A stretch of 64,000 nucleotides of DNA from Rhizobium anhuiense (GCF_003985145.1 NZ_ML133525.1:62001-126000), one strand, 5' to 3'; counted from the stretch's first letter, positions 25,138 through 34,716 are shown. Numbers and translations: made by a program. The notes: generated by a model from the letters alone, not told the origin.

Positions 25138-27351
25138 ATGCAGACAGTCGGAAAGTCGCAAAGCAAGGGATCGGGAATAGGCCGCCACATCGCCGTCACC
25201 GGCGTGCTTTTCTCCTTCGCGATCGTCGTCGCCGTCGTCACCATCATGGTGCTGACGGCGCTTGAACGCGTGGCCGAAAATGCCAATCTCCTCGATGACG
25301 AGCGCTCGCGCGAAACGACGATCGGCGCGGTGAAGACTTTCGAGGATCAGCTCGGCGCGACACTCGACGATTATGCCGCCTGGGACGACGCTGCCGTCAA
25401 CGTCTACGCGCCTGACGGTATGGACTGGACGGTGAGCAATTACGGCGAGATGTCGCTCAACAGCTCGCTGTTCGACATGGCGATCGTCATCGATGACGCG
25501 AAGAAGGCGATCATCGCCTATCGCGACGGCAAACCGATGGAGGAGCCGCTCACGGATTTCTTCGCGCCGTCGCTCTGGACCCTGCTCGACACGGTGAAGG
25601 CGGCCGGCCCGGCAGATCGTCCTCAAGCGGTCGGTTTCGTCACCACCAAGCGGGGCATTGCCGCTGTCGGCGTGGCATTGGTTCGGAAGAAGTCCGGTGC
25701 GCTTGACGTGCCCGCCGGCCAGCACCGGTATCTCGTTTTCGCCCGCCATCTCGATGACGACAGGGTGACCGCTCTCGGCCAGACCTATGTCATTGGCGGC
25801 CTGAGGCTGGCGCCACCCAGCTTTGCGGCCGACTATCGCGTCCCGATCGTCGATCCGACGGGGGCAACGCTCGGCAAGCTCGTCTGGACCTCGCGTTCAC
25901 CCGGCGACATCGCCTATGCGCAGGTGCGGCCGATGGTCATCCAGGCGCTCGGCCTCGTCGGATTGTTTTTCGCGGTACTGCTGGTCATCGGCTTGCTTGC
26001 CGGCCGCCGCCTGAAGGCAGAGGAAGGCAGCGCCCGCGAGGAGGCGTTGCGCGACAGGCTGAGCGGCCTTTCCAATCGCGACGGGCTCGGGCTCGCCGTC
26101 GATCGTTTTGTCGTCGAAGCACGCCAGACCAGGCGCAACGTGCTGCTCCTCTATCTCGACCTCGATGGCTTCAAGGAAGTCAATGACAGCTATGGCCATG
26201 GCACCGGCGACCAGTTGATCCGTGCGGTCGCTGCCGGGCTCGAAGTGCTCATTCCACAGGATGCGGTTCTGGCGCGCATTGGCGGCGATGAATTTGCGAT
26301 CGCCTTTCTCTCCGACAGCGAGAATGCCGCCGCACTGCAGCTTGCCGAGCAGATCCTCGATTTTCTTGTCGAGCCATTGGAGATCGGGCGCCGCGTCGTC
26401 GTCGTCGGGGCCAGTATCGGCATCGCCATGTCACCCTTCGGTTCGATCGGCCGGGAGGAGTTGGTGCGCCGCTCCGATCTTGCCATGTACAAGGCGAAGG
26501 AGGCCGGCCGCGCGCGGATGACGCTCTACGATCCGTCGATGGATGCGGATCGAGAGCAGCGCAACGCGCTGGAACTCGATCTCCGGATCGCCATCGAAAG
26601 CGGTGACCTGACGCTCGCCTACCAGCCGCTGATCGATGCGACCACCCAGGCGATGACCGGCGTCGAAGCACTGGTGCGCTGGAATCGCCCGGGCCACGGT
26701 CCTGTTTCGCCCGAGCTGTTCATCCCGATCGCGGAGACCAGCGGCCTCATCGAATCGCTTGGCCTGTTCGTGCTGCGCAAGGCATGCGAGACGGCCAAGC
26801 AATGGCCGGAACTCAACGTTTCGGTCAACGTCTCGCCCGGCCAGTTCCGCAATCCCGCCTTCAGCGACTATGTGCGTTACGTGCTGAAGCAGACGGAGAT
26901 CGAAGCCAGCCGCATCACGCTCGAGATTACCGAAGGCTACATGATCCAGAATCCGCAGCGGACCCGCCAGTCGATCGAACGGCTGAAGGGGCTGGGGGTC
27001 AAGGTGGCGCTTGACGATTTCGGCTCCGGCTTCTCCTCGATCGGTTATCTCAGGCAGTTCGGCTTCGACCGCATCAAGATCGACCGCTCGCTGGTCATGG
27101 GCGTCAACGAGGATAAGCGCCAGCGCGAGATGCTGCAGGCGACAGTGGCGCTTGCCCGTTCGCTCGACATTCCGGTGACGGCCGAAGGTATCGAGACCGA
27201 GGAGCAGGCGATCGCCATGCGCCTTTTCGGCTGCGACTGCCTGCAGGGCTATTTGTTCGGAAAGCCTGTTACAGCAGACCTCATCACCAAGATGCTGAGC
27301 GAGCGACGGGCAGCGGAGCCGACAGGCCGGCGTCGTATAGGCGCAGCCTGA
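25138..27351 (+). CDS. CHASE4-GGDEF-EAL cyclic di-GMP turnover protein
   Basis: A 737-residue inner-membrane protein. Two transmembrane helices (about 20-43 and 265-290) bracket a periplasmic CHASE4-type sensor with the motif LDDYAAWDDAAV. The GGDEF domain (about 310-470) has an intact GGDEF at 382-386. The EAL domain (about 485-730) has intact EALVRW, the NVSPGQF Asn, LEITEG, DDFGSGFSS, KIDRS and EGIETEEQ. Both synthesis and breakdown of c-di-GMP are therefore chemically possible. Monocistronic; no obvious neighbour indicates its output. Confidence 0.92.
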   Translation: MQTVGKSQSKGSGIGRHIAVTGVLFSFAIVVAVVTIMVLTALERVAENANLLDDERSRETTIGAVKTFEDQLGATLDDYAAWDDAAVNVYAPDGMDWTVSNYGEMSLNSSLFDMAIVIDDAKKAIIAYRDGKPMEEPLTDFFAPSLWTLLDTVKAAGPADRPQAVGFVTTKRGIAAVGVALVRKKSGALDVPAGQHRYLVFARHLDDDRVTALGQTYVIGGLRLAPPSFAADYRVPIVDPTGATLGKLVWTSRSPGDIAYAQVRPMVIQALGLVGLFFAVLLVIGLLAGRRLKAEEGSAREEALRDRLSGLSNRDGLGLAVDRFVVEARQTRRNVLLLYLDLDGFKEVNDSYGHGTGDQLIRAVAAGLEVLIPQDAVLARIGGDEFAIAFLSDSENAAALQLAEQILDFLVEPLEIGRRVVVVGASIGIAMSPFGSIGREELVRRSDLAMYKAKEAGRARMTLYDPSMDADREQRNALELDLRIAIESGDLTLAYQPLIDATTQAMTGVEALVRWNRPGHGPVSPELFIPIAETSGLIESLGLFVLRKACETAKQWPELNVSVNVSPGQFRNPAFSDYVRYVLKQTEIEASRITLEITEGYMIQNPQRTRQSIERLKGLGVKVALDDFGSGFSSIGYLRQFGFDRIKIDRSLVMGVNEDKRQREMLQATVALARSLDIPVTAEGIETEEQAIAMRLFGCDCLQGYLFGKPVTADLITKMLSERRAAEPTGRRRIGAA

Positions 27352-27400
27352 CCGGCGGCCTGATCTTCAGAAAGCAAATTTGATTCACACAGAATCCGGC

Positions 27401-28330
27401 TCAGCTGCCGATATGCCGCTGGCCGCGCTTTTTGGCGAGGGCGATCTGGTGCTGCCGCTGACGGTAGCGCAGCCGGTCTTCTTCCGTGCGCTTGGGATAA
27501 CAGTGGCTGCAGGAAACGCCTTCCTCGTAGAGCGGCGAGGTGATCTCCTCTGATGTGATCGGGTTACGGCAGGCATGGCACAACCTGTGTTCGCCTTCCG
27601 TCAGCCCGTGCTCGACGGAGACGCGCTCGTCGAAGACGAAGCAGGCGCCATCCCAGAGGCTTTCCTCCTGCGGCACTTCCTCCAGATATTTCAGGATGCC
27701 GCCCTTCAGATGATAGACCTCGTCGAAGCCCTCAGCCTTCATGAAGGCCGTGGCCTTCTCGCAGCGTATGCCGCCGGTGCAATACATGGCGACCTTCGGC
27801 TTGTTGTGCAGGCCGGGATTGTTGCGCACCCAATCCGGAAATTCACGGAAGGTCTTGGTCTTCGGATCGAGCGCGCCGCGAAAGGTGCCGATTGCCGTCT
27901 CATAATCGTTGCGGGTGTCGATGACGATCGTATCGGGATCGGAGATCAGCGCGTTCCAGTCCTTGGCGGCCACATAGGTACCGACCACCTTGTTGGGGTC
28001 GATATCCTCGACGCCCATGGTGACGATTTCCTTCTTCAACTTCACCTTCATGCGCAGGAAGGGCATTTTCGAGGCGCGGCTTTCCTTGTGCTCCAGGCCC
28101 GAAAATTCCGCCTGGGCGCGCAGGAAGGAGAGCACGGCGCCAATCCCGGCATCCGGTCCGGCGATCGTGCCGTTGATGCCCTCATGCGCCAGAAGCAGCG
28201 TTCCCTTGACGCCGTTTTCCTCGCAAAGCGCCTGCAGCGGTGCCTGCAGGCTGGCAAAACGCGGCACGGAAACGAAATGGTAGAGGGCCGCCACGAGGAA
28301 CGGGCTGGTGTGTGTGAGGCTGTCGGTCAT
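27401..28330 (-). CDS. trhO: tRNA uridine(34) hydroxylase, rhodanese family
   Basis: A 309-residue protein matching TrhO (YceA), which hydroxylates U34 of tRNA on the path to 5-carboxymethoxy/methoxy-uridine. A ferredoxin-like N-terminal domain is followed by a rhodanese domain with the active loop [11 protein letters not shown]. The C-terminal part has two CxxC-type pairs (CHACRNP and CSHCYPKRT) that could bind zinc. I start at ATG 28330 ([11 protein letters not shown]); the frame is open a further 12 codons without family match. Confidence 0.92.
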   Translation of the reverse strand: MTDSLTHTSPFLVAALYHFVSVPRFASLQAPLQALCEENGVKGTLLLAHEGINGTIAGPDAGIGAVLSFLRAQAEFSGLEHKESRASKMPFLRMKVKLKKEIVTMGVEDIDPNKVVGTYVAAKDWNALISDPDTIVIDTRNDYETAIGTFRGALDPKTKTFREFPDWVRNNPGLHNKPKVAMYCTGGIRCEKATAFMKAEGFDEVYHLKGGILKYLEEVPQEESLWDGACFVFDERVSVEHGLTEGEHRLCHACRNPITSEEITSPLYEEGVSCSHCYPKRTEEDRLRYRQRQHQIALAKKRGQRHIGS

Positions 28331-28402
28331 AGGCCTGGAAATACAGAAAATCGGCGGGCCACGCAATTGCCTTCGCCAGAGGCGATTTCGACAGGTGGCG
28401 GA

Positions 28403-28879
28403 CTACGCTCGCGCCTGCCATTCGGAAAACGGCCGCACGCCGAAACTCCGGTCGGGGATGGCGTCGAGAATGCTGATGAACTCGATCGAGTGCCCGTCCG
28501 GATCCTTGAAATAGATCGACAGCGCCGGCATCCAGCCGAGAACCACCGGTTCCGTTGCCGGTTCACCGTTAAAGCCGAGAGGCTCCACGCCCTTTGCCTT
28601 GAGCAAGGCGGGAGCCTGCAGCACACTATCGGCGGTCATGCGGAAGGCGATATGCAGCCGCATCTTCAAGGGTCCGGTTCCGGTTTCCCAAAGGCCCAGC
28701 ATGCCGGTCTTCCGGTCGTCCACCCAGAGGAACGTGACTTTGCGCTCCTCGAACGATCCTGCGGGCTCTAGCCCGACGACATCGCGGTAGAAATCCGTAG
28801 AGGTCTTGAGATCGGCAACGGTCAGATGGGTCTCGTAGAGTCCGAGCACCTTCGGCATAGCGGCATTTTCGGCGGTCAT
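28403..28879 (-). CDS. VOC (glyoxalase/bleomycin resistance) family protein
   Basis: A 158-residue protein with two beta-alpha-beta-beta-beta modules. The first begins ETHLTVADLKTSTDFYRDV, and the second ends with YFKDPDGHSIEFI, a usual metal-ligand position. Family members bind a divalent metal and act on lactones, epoxides, dioxygenase substrates or drugs; nothing here picks one. A second possible start, MPKVLG, lies seven codons in. Confidence 0.85.
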   Translation of the reverse strand: MTAENAAMPKVLGLYETHLTVADLKTSTDFYRDVVGLEPAGSFEERKVTFLWVDDRKTGMLGLWETGTGPLKMRLHIAFRMTADSVLQAPALLKAKGVEPLGFNGEPATEPVVLGWMPALSIYFKDPDGHSIEFISILDAIPDRSFGVRPFSEWQARA

Positions 28880-29029
28880 TTTTTCCTCGCAGCGTCAGGT
28901 CTTTGCTTGTTCGACCACCGGAGGCTAGGACCTCAAGACTGGTTGAGGTCAATGGGTTTGCCCATGATATTTCAGATGCGCTGAGGCATTCGGAAATGCA
29001 GCGTTCGCAAGCACTGCCGGTGTCGCCAC

Positions 29030-29956
29030 CTATCGATTCCCGGCGGCCAGCCAGAGAAGCTCGATGCGGTCGGCTTCCTCGTCGGGATCATCGGTGAAGA
29101 CGATTTCGGCTTTGACAAGCGCCTGCCGCCGGTCTTCCTGTTGGCGGAAGATGATGGCGTCAAGCAGGTGTGCGAGATCGTCGTTGCGGGTGAAGAGCTG
29201 CGGTTCGGCCTCCACCAGTTCGGAGAGCACGGCGAGATCGTGTATATGGCCGAGATCTTCGACAAGTTCCGTGGCGGCATCGCGCTTGGCCTTCATCGCG
29301 CCCGGCCAGACGTCACGCAGAAGAGCATGGTAGAGCCGATAGTCGTAGGCGCGCTTGCGCAGATCGTGGAAATCGTCGGCCGATGCCTCGCCGTGGCAGG
29401 CCGCAAGCGCGGTCTTCGCCTTGCGCGCGGTGCGGCGCCAGCTCTTTGCCAGCATGCGGGCATTCTTGCGGTGGCTGCCGTCGAAGGACACTTTATCCAG
29501 GGCTGCGATCGCCGCCGTCAGGACGGCAGAGGTTTCCGTCAGCCGCTGCTCCAGGCCGCTTTCGGCTTCGGCCATCCAGTCACGGCGTCCTTCGAGAACA
29601 GTGACGATGCGGCCGAGCGCCTCGCTTTCCTCGTTCCCCCGGGCTGATTGTTGGAGATATTGTGCGGTGCCGATGAGGGCGGCAGCGTCGCGGATCGCCG
29701 AAAGCGACACTGCGGCACCGCGCAGCCTCGTGTTTTCCTGGGCCTGGAAATCCGGCACCTTGCGACGAACGAGGCGGTAGAGCGAGCGCAGTCGTTTCAG
29801 GCTCTTGCGGAAGGAATGGATTGCCTCATCGGTGCCGTCCGGCCGTTCCTCGACAAGCGTAATGGCACGTTCCAGCTGCTGTGTCGCGACGCTGCGGAAC
29901 GCGTTCGTGAAATCGGCGTCAGGCCGAATGCGATAGGCCATGCCTGTCGTGCTCAT
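29030..29956 (-). CDS. CHAD domain protein
   Basis: A helical protein of about 308 residues with conserved His/Lys/Arg repeats typical of CHAD domains: EAIHSFRKSLKRLRSLYRLV near residue 40 and DFHDLRKRAYDYRLYHALL near residue 200. CHAD domains bind polyphosphate. The start overlaps the 3' end of the CYTH gene by about 38 bases; MPQNMS at 29968 and MAYRIR at 29941 are alternative starts and no Shine-Dalgarno decides. Overlap implies coupled translation of a CYTH-CHAD pair. Confidence 0.85.
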   Translation of the reverse strand: MSTTGMAYRIRPDADFTNAFRSVATQQLERAITLVEERPDGTDEAIHSFRKSLKRLRSLYRLVRRKVPDFQAQENTRLRGAAVSLSAIRDAAALIGTAQYLQQSARGNEESEALGRIVTVLEGRRDWMAEAESGLEQRLTETSAVLTAAIAALDKVSFDGSHRKNARMLAKSWRRTARKAKTALAACHGEASADDFHDLRKRAYDYRLYHALLRDVWPGAMKAKRDAATELVEDLGHIHDLAVLSELVEAEPQLFTRNDDLAHLLDAIIFRQQEDRRQALVKAEIVFTDDPDEEADRIELLWLAAGNR

Positions 29957-30407
29957 ATTCTGTGGCAAGGGCCTGGTTGGAATAGCGGAAATCGCCGGTC
30001 ACCTCGCGGCCAAGCCAGCTGGGTAGGGCCGGATTGTCGGTTTCCGCCGTCATCTCCACCTCGGCGATGACAAGGCCACGATGCTCGCCAGTAAAGACGT
30101 CGACCTCCCAGACGAAACCCTGATGTGGAACGCGGTAGCGCGTCTTCTCGATGACGATGCCGATCGCATTCTGCAGCAGCTCTTTGGCATCGGCGATCGG
30201 GATGTCGTATTCGAATTCGTCGCGGGTAATCGTGCTGCGGCCGATCTTGATCGTCAGCTTCGCTTTCCTGTCGTCGAGGATGCGCACCCGGACGGAACGG
30301 TCGTCCATCGAAGCGATGTAACCCTGCCGGAGAACAGACTTCGTCTCGACGGCGGAACGCCATCCATCGCTGCGTACAAGAAACTTCCGCTCGATCTCTT
30401 TCGCCAT
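29919..30407 (-). CDS. CYTH domain protein (triphosphate tunnel metalloenzyme)
   Basis: A 162-residue stand-alone CYTH domain. The diagnostic EIERKFLV begins at residue 4 (ATG 30407), and alternating charged strands follow (RVRILDDRKAKLTIKIG, EFEYDIP, EVEM), which line the active tunnel. CYTH enzymes hydrolyse inorganic triphosphate or thiamine triphosphate, or in a few cases make cAMP. In E. coli YgiF the CYTH and CHAD domains are fused; here they are separate genes that overlap. Confidence 0.9.
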   Translation of the reverse strand: MAKEIERKFLVRSDGWRSAVETKSVLRQGYIASMDDRSVRVRILDDRKAKLTIKIGRSTITRDEFEYDIPIADAKELLQNAIGIVIEKTRYRVPHQGFVWEVDVFTGEHRGLVIAEVEMTAETDNPALPSWLGREVTGDFRYSNQALATEYEHDRHGLSHSA

Positions 30408-30561
30408 ATCGGTGAACCTTTTGTGACGATTGCGGCACGGTAGACCAATTTCCACGCATTTCCTACCCATCTTGTCATATGGTCTGGTTTTATCTCGACA
30501 AGGGTCGGCGGGGGCGTTATTCGGGATCCGAATTCAATCGTTTCAAGGAAGTCGCACGACC

Positions 30562-31200
30562 ATGGGCGAGAAAACAGAAAAGCTCCTTTCCATCCTGAAA
30601 CTCCAGCCGGTCGTTCCGGTCTTGATCGTCGACGATGCCAAGTCGGCGGTATCGCTGGCCCGGGCGCTCGTCGCGGGCGGCCTGAAGGCGATCGAGATCA
30701 CCATGCGCACGCCGGCGGCACTCGATGCCGTGCGCGCCGTCGCAGCCGAGGTCGAGGGCGCCGAAGTCGGCGCCGGCACGATCCTGAATGCCGCCCATTG
30801 GCAAGCCGCCGTCGAGGCCGGTTCGAAGTTCATCGTCAGCCCGGGTACGACACAGGAACTGCTCGATGCCGCTGCCGACTCCGATGTGCCGTTGCTTCCG
30901 GGGGCTGCGACCGCCAGCGAAGTGATGGCTTTGCGCGAAGAAGGCTACCAAGTGTTGAAATTCTTCCCGGCGGAGCAGGCCGGTGGCGCGGCCTTGCTGA
31001 AGGCGCTCTCTTCACCGCTCGCCGGCACGCTGTTTTGCCCGACCGGCGGCATTTCGCTGAGGAACGCCAATGATTATCTCTCGCTGCCGAACGTCATCTG
31101 CGTCGGCGGCTCCTGGGTAGCGCCGAAGGAACTGATCGCGGCCGGCGACTGGGCTGGCATTACCAGGCTCGCGGCAGAAGCGGCGGCACTGAAGGCCTGA
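30562..31200 (+). CDS. eda: 2-dehydro-3-deoxy-phosphogluconate (KDPG) aldolase
   Basis: Cleaves KDPG to pyruvate and glyceraldehyde 3-phosphate, the last step of the Entner-Doudoroff pathway, the main glucose route in rhizobia. 212 residues, standard length. The catalytic Glu is in AIEITMRT, the Schiff-base Lys in KFFPAEQAGG, and the phosphate site is FCPTGGIS. ATG 30562 is preceded by AAGGAAG. The edd and zwf genes are not in this window, so it is separate from the rest of the pathway. Confidence 0.93.
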   Translation: MGEKTEKLLSILKLQPVVPVLIVDDAKSAVSLARALVAGGLKAIEITMRTPAALDAVRAVAAEVEGAEVGAGTILNAAHWQAAVEAGSKFIVSPGTTQELLDAAADSDVPLLPGAATASEVMALREEGYQVLKFFPAEQAGGAALLKALSSPLAGTLFCPTGGISLRNANDYLSLPNVICVGGSWVAPKELIAAGDWAGITRLAAEAAALKA

Positions 31201-31312
31201 GTTTCGGTAGGGGTGGGGTCGGCCTTCGGGCATAATCCCCACTCCTCAATTTGTATTTCACCCGTCGCAAACCTATGTACCTCTCCAGCTTCAAACAGGG
31301 AGATGACGAGGA

Positions 31313-32032
31313 ATGTTCGACGCAAAGAAGCTTCTCGACCAGTTCTTGGGTTCGCAGGTGCCGGGTCTCGGCGGTTCGGTCCGCGACAGGGCGGGCGACG
31401 CCGTTCAGACGGCTAAAAACAACCCGCTGGCGACAGGCGCGATTGCAGCCGCGCTTCTCGGCACCAAGACCGGCCGGGGTATTGCCGGCAATGCATTGGC
31501 GATCGGCGGTCTTGCCGCCATTGCCGGCCTCGGCTACCAGGCCTACAAGAATTACCAGGCGGGGCAGGCGCCCGCAGCCCCCTCGGATGCGCCCTCGGCC
31601 AACAATCCGGTTCTCTTGCCGCCGCCCGCCGAATCCGGTTTCGGACCGACGTCGCCTGCCGGCAGCAATGAATTCGTGCTGGTGCTGATCCGCGCGATGA
31701 TCGCCGCCGCCAAGGCCGACGGCCATATCGACGATGCCGAACGCGCCCTCATCATGGACAAGGTCAAGGCCGCCGACGTCAGTGGTGAGGCCGCGGCCTT
31801 CATCGAGCACGAACTCGCTTCGCCGACGGATATCGATGCGCTGGTGGCCGCGGCGAGGACCGAAGAACAGCGCGTCGAACTTTACACCGCCTCGCGGCTC
31901 ACCATCGAGCCGGATTCGCGCGCCGAGCGCGGTTATCTCGATCTGCTCGCCGGCCGCCTCGGTCTTGCCGACCAGTTGGTCGACCATATCGAGGCGACGG
32001 TGTCCTCCGCCAAGGTGACCTTGTCACAGTGA
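31313..32032 (+). CDS. DUF533/TerB-like protein
   Basis: A 239-residue protein. The N-terminal half has Gly/Ala-rich hydrophobic stretches (about 40-75), which may associate with the membrane, followed by a Pro/Ala-rich linker (about 80-105). The C-terminal half (about 112-235) is the TerB-like helical domain of DUF533, starting VLVLIRAMIAAAKADGHIDD with the acidic DGHID motif. Function unknown; related proteins appear in tellurite and stress loci. A second TerC-related gene lies at 5.6-6.3 kb, but no operon links them. Confidence 0.85.
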   Translation: MFDAKKLLDQFLGSQVPGLGGSVRDRAGDAVQTAKNNPLATGAIAAALLGTKTGRGIAGNALAIGGLAAIAGLGYQAYKNYQAGQAPAAPSDAPSANNPVLLPPPAESGFGPTSPAGSNEFVLVLIRAMIAAAKADGHIDDAERALIMDKVKAADVSGEAAAFIEHELASPTDIDALVAAARTEEQRVELYTASRLTIEPDSRAERGYLDLLAGRLGLADQLVDHIEATVSSAKVTLSQ

Positions 32033-32095
32033 CAAGCAGGCCGGTTGCCTTTGTCGGGCGGCTGGCCTATCCACTCCTAGACAAGGGGAGTGAAC

Positions 32096-32791
32096 ATGCG
32101 CGATCTAGCAAATTTCAACGGTTGTCCGGCGCCGACGCCGGTCACGCTCAAGGGTCGTTTCGTCACCGTCGAGCCCTATCGGCGCGCGGAACATCTCGAG
32201 GCGCTGTGGGACGGGCTCGGCGGTATGGGCATCAACCCGCTGCTTCTCTATTTCGCGCAGGACGATTTCTCCGGTATCGACGATTTCGCCAACTGGCTGG
32301 AAGCCGTCCACACCAAGTCCGGCTGGCTCACCCATATCTTCCGTGACAACGCCACCGGCAAGATTGTCGGTATGGCGAATTACATGCGCGCCGACCCGGC
32401 AAACGGCGTCGTCGAGATCGGCGGAGTGGCGCACGGCGCCGAGATGAAGCGGTCGCCGCTTTCGACCGAGGCGCATTATCTGATGGCCAAGCACGTGTTC
32501 GAGGATCTCGGCTACCGCCGCTACGAATGGAAATGCGACAATAAGAACGAGGCGAGCAAGACGACGGCCGCGCGTTACGGCTTCAGCTTCGAAGGCGTCT
32601 TCCGCCAGCACATGATTTCCAAGCATCGCAACCGCGATACCGCCTGGTTCTCGATGATCGATGTCGAATGGCCGATGATCAACGATGCCTTCGAGGCCTG
32701 GCTTTCGCCTGAGAATTTCGACGCCGCCGGCAACCAGATCCGCCGCCTGCAGGATATCCGCGCCGATCTCGAAAAGGAAAGGCTCGTATGA
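32096..32791 (+). CDS. GNAT family N-acetyltransferase (RimJ/RimL-like)
   Basis: A 231-residue acetyltransferase. It contains the RimJ/RimL-like core VEIGGVAHGAEMKRSPLSTE followed by YRRYEWKCDNKNEASKTTA and YGFSFEGVFRQHMI, typical of enzymes that acetylate protein N-termini or small amines. ATG 32096 follows AAGGGGAG at good spacing; a GTG lies two codons upstream. Its stop overlaps the next gene by the ATGA pattern. Confidence 0.88.
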   Translation: MRDLANFNGCPAPTPVTLKGRFVTVEPYRRAEHLEALWDGLGGMGINPLLLYFAQDDFSGIDDFANWLEAVHTKSGWLTHIFRDNATGKIVGMANYMRADPANGVVEIGGVAHGAEMKRSPLSTEAHYLMAKHVFEDLGYRRYEWKCDNKNEASKTTAARYGFSFEGVFRQHMISKHRNRDTAWFSMIDVEWPMINDAFEAWLSPENFDAAGNQIRRLQDIRADLEKERLV

Positions 32792-32994
32792 GTCCGGAGA
32801 GCCGCTCGCAGGCGACAGCCGCCGGCATCATCCTGCTTGGTGCCGCCTTGGTCATCTATTTCCTGCCGACCATCGTGCTGTGGATCGGCAATTTCTCGCC
32901 GACACTGGCGATTGCCGTCGGCGTCTGCCTGATCATGGCGTTCTTCGCGGTGTTCTGGCTGCGGGCGCGCTATCAGCGCGGCAGAGAGAAATAG
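32788..32994 (+). CDS. Small two-helix membrane protein, translationally coupled
   Basis: A 68-residue protein with two hydrophobic segments (about 10-30 and 38-58) and a basic C-terminus. It starts inside the stop codon of the acetyltransferase gene (ATGA overlap), so the two are probably translated together. No function is recognised. Confidence 0.65.
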   Translation: MSPESRSQATAAGIILLGAALVIYFLPTIVLWIGNFSPTLAIAVGVCLIMAFFAVFWLRARYQRGREK

Positions 32995-33004
32995 GGCTAC
33001 AGCT

Positions 33005-34081
33005 CTACCCCTGCAGCGAGGCCCCGAGCAGCAGGGCGCCCATCAGCATGACGAGCACGGCGCCGAGGATTTCGATGGCGTTGCCGACCCAGATCGAGGC
33101 GGTCGAGCCGCGTCCGGAGAGTCGGACGGCCGCCCCCTTGGCCGTGACGGCAAGTGTGGCAAGCAGGGAAACGGTGATCGCCGTGCCGAGCGACATGGCG
33201 GCGACGGAAAGCACGCCGCCGAGATAGAGCCCGTTCAGCAGCGAGAAGGTCATGACCAGCAGTGCGCCCGAGCAGGGGCGCAGACCGACGGCAACGATCG
33301 CCGACCAGGCCTCGCGGGCGCTGAACCTGTCGCCGGCGAGCAGGGCCGGATCAGGCACATGGGCATTGCCGCAGGTCTCGCAGGCCATGCCGGGAACGAA
33401 GGTATGGCCGGCGTCGATGGCCTGTGCCTTGCCGTTGAAGGCATAGACCTGGCGCTCGGCCGCATTATCCTTCCAGTCGAGCATCATGCTGACCGGGCCG
33501 GCGGACGTCGCCATCAGCCGGCGGCGCGGCATGTTGCCCACCATCGAGCGCAGTTTGCGGAACAGCAGCCAGCCGCCGAAGAGGATGACCATGACGAAGC
33601 TTGCGATTTCCATCGCATGGGTCGCCGCCGTCAGCGTGATACCGGTGCCGCGCAGCACCAGCCAGGCGCCGCCGACCAGCGCTACCGCCATCACGCCCTG
33701 GACGAAGGCCGAAATGAAGGAAATCACGACGCCGCGTTTCAACTCGACCTCGTTGGCGATCATGTAGGAGGAGATGACCGCCTTGCCGTGGCCGGGGCCA
33801 GCGGCATGGAAGACGCCGTAGGCAAAGGAGAGGCCGATCAGCGATGCCAGCTGCCACGGGTCCTGGCGCATGGCCTTCAAGGCACCGGTCAGCGCCCGGT
33901 AAAAGGCCTGCTGCTCATAGTTCACGTAGAGCAGAAGCGGTGCGAGCGGCCCGCCGGTCGGCTGGAAGCTCGGCTCCGCCGTGCCGATGCCGAGCGGCGA
34001 TTGCGCATGGGCGAGGCTTGCCGCCGTCAGCAGCGCGAGAGCTGCAGCGGAAAGGGTGAGGGGTAACCGTTTCGTCAGCAT
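33005..34081 (-). CDS. NicO/RcnA-like nickel-cobalt transporter
   Basis: A 358-residue polytopic membrane protein with an N-terminal signal-like segment. The diagnostic AYGVFHAAGPGHGKAVISSY, with the H-x4-DH-like metal motif of NicO proteins, lies near residue 88, and VGLRPCSGALLVM near residue 268. Between the helices is a loop with FVPGMACETCGNAHVPD, offering Cys and His ligands. NicO proteins carry Ni or Co across the inner membrane, direction varying. It overlaps the upstream DUF1007 gene by 7 bases, a known pairing. Confidence 0.88.
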   Translation of the reverse strand: MLTKRLPLTLSAAALALLTAASLAHAQSPLGIGTAEPSFQPTGGPLAPLLLYVNYEQQAFYRALTGALKAMRQDPWQLASLIGLSFAYGVFHAAGPGHGKAVISSYMIANEVELKRGVVISFISAFVQGVMAVALVGGAWLVLRGTGITLTAATHAMEIASFVMVILFGGWLLFRKLRSMVGNMPRRRLMATSAGPVSMMLDWKDNAAERQVYAFNGKAQAIDAGHTFVPGMACETCGNAHVPDPALLAGDRFSAREAWSAIVAVGLRPCSGALLVMTFSLLNGLYLGGVLSVAAMSLGTAITVSLLATLAVTAKGAAVRLSGRGSTASIWVGNAIEILGAVLVMLMGALLLGASLQG

Positions 34082-34716
34082 GTGACCTCCAGCCGGGTGG
34101 CGAAGAGTTTGGACATGTTGGTGCCGGTGGGATCGTTGAAGAAGGCGTCCGTCAGTGACTGCTTGTTTTCCGAGATCACCTGGTCGGCATCAGGCCTTAC
34201 CACCTGATGCTTGCAGGCCTTGAAACCGTCGCCGACCGTTGCCAGTTCACCGTCTGTGGGAAAATCGATCGAGGTATAGAGCGTCGGGTCGTAGACGCCG
34301 AAGGTGAGCCTGCCCTTGAGTGGCATCTTCTCCACCGGCTTCACCGCAAAGAACATCAAGAGCTGGCCGTCCTTGTAGTCGACATGGATGATGTCGGGCT
34401 TCTGGACGGTGATGTTCTTCCCGTTGATCGTCAGGTTCATGTAGTAGTCGTAATCGGCGAGCGATTGCTTCACCGTCTTTCCGACCTCGGCGAGTTCGTT
34501 CGGCTCCAGCTTCAGATCGGTGTTCTTGTCGAAATCCATGACGACGGAGGAGGAGAAGACCTCGTCGAAGCGCCAGACATTGCGCAGTTCCTCGACGCTG
34601 CCGTCCTTGCCGGCCACAACTTCGAGACGCGCCTCCACAAAGATGTGCGGATGGGCAAAGGCGGCGGCCGGCGCCAGCGAAAGAAGCGCGGCCATCAATA
34701 TCGTCGAATGTTTCAT
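34075..34716 (-). CDS. DUF1007 family periplasmic protein
   Basis: A 213-residue exported protein. The signal peptide (about 1-21) is followed at once by the family start HPHIFVEARLEVV, a His-rich N-terminus that could bind a metal. The rest is beta-rich with one Cys near each end of the C-terminal part. DUF1007 proteins are almost always encoded with NicO transporters and are thought to act as periplasmic metal partners. First gene of the two-gene operon. Confidence 0.88.
   Translation of the reverse strand: MKHSTILMAALLSLAPAAAFAHPHIFVEARLEVVAGKDGSVEELRNVWRFDEVFSSSVVMDFDKNTDLKLEPNELAEVGKTVKQSLADYDYYMNLTINGKNITVQKPDIIHVDYKDGQLLMFFAVKPVEKMPLKGRLTFGVYDPTLYTSIDFPTDGELATVGDGFKACKHQVVRPDADQVISENKQSLTDAFFNDPTGTNMSKLFATRLEVTC

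Noticed and set aside
23557..25749. 730-codon open frame opposite the beta-glucosidase
   Set aside because: Antisense shadow spanning two unrelated real genes and the gap between them.
31209..31243. GTGGGG/CCCCAC inverted repeat after the KDPG aldolase gene as a terminator
   Set aside because: The stem is only six bases with an 18-base loop and no clean T-run.
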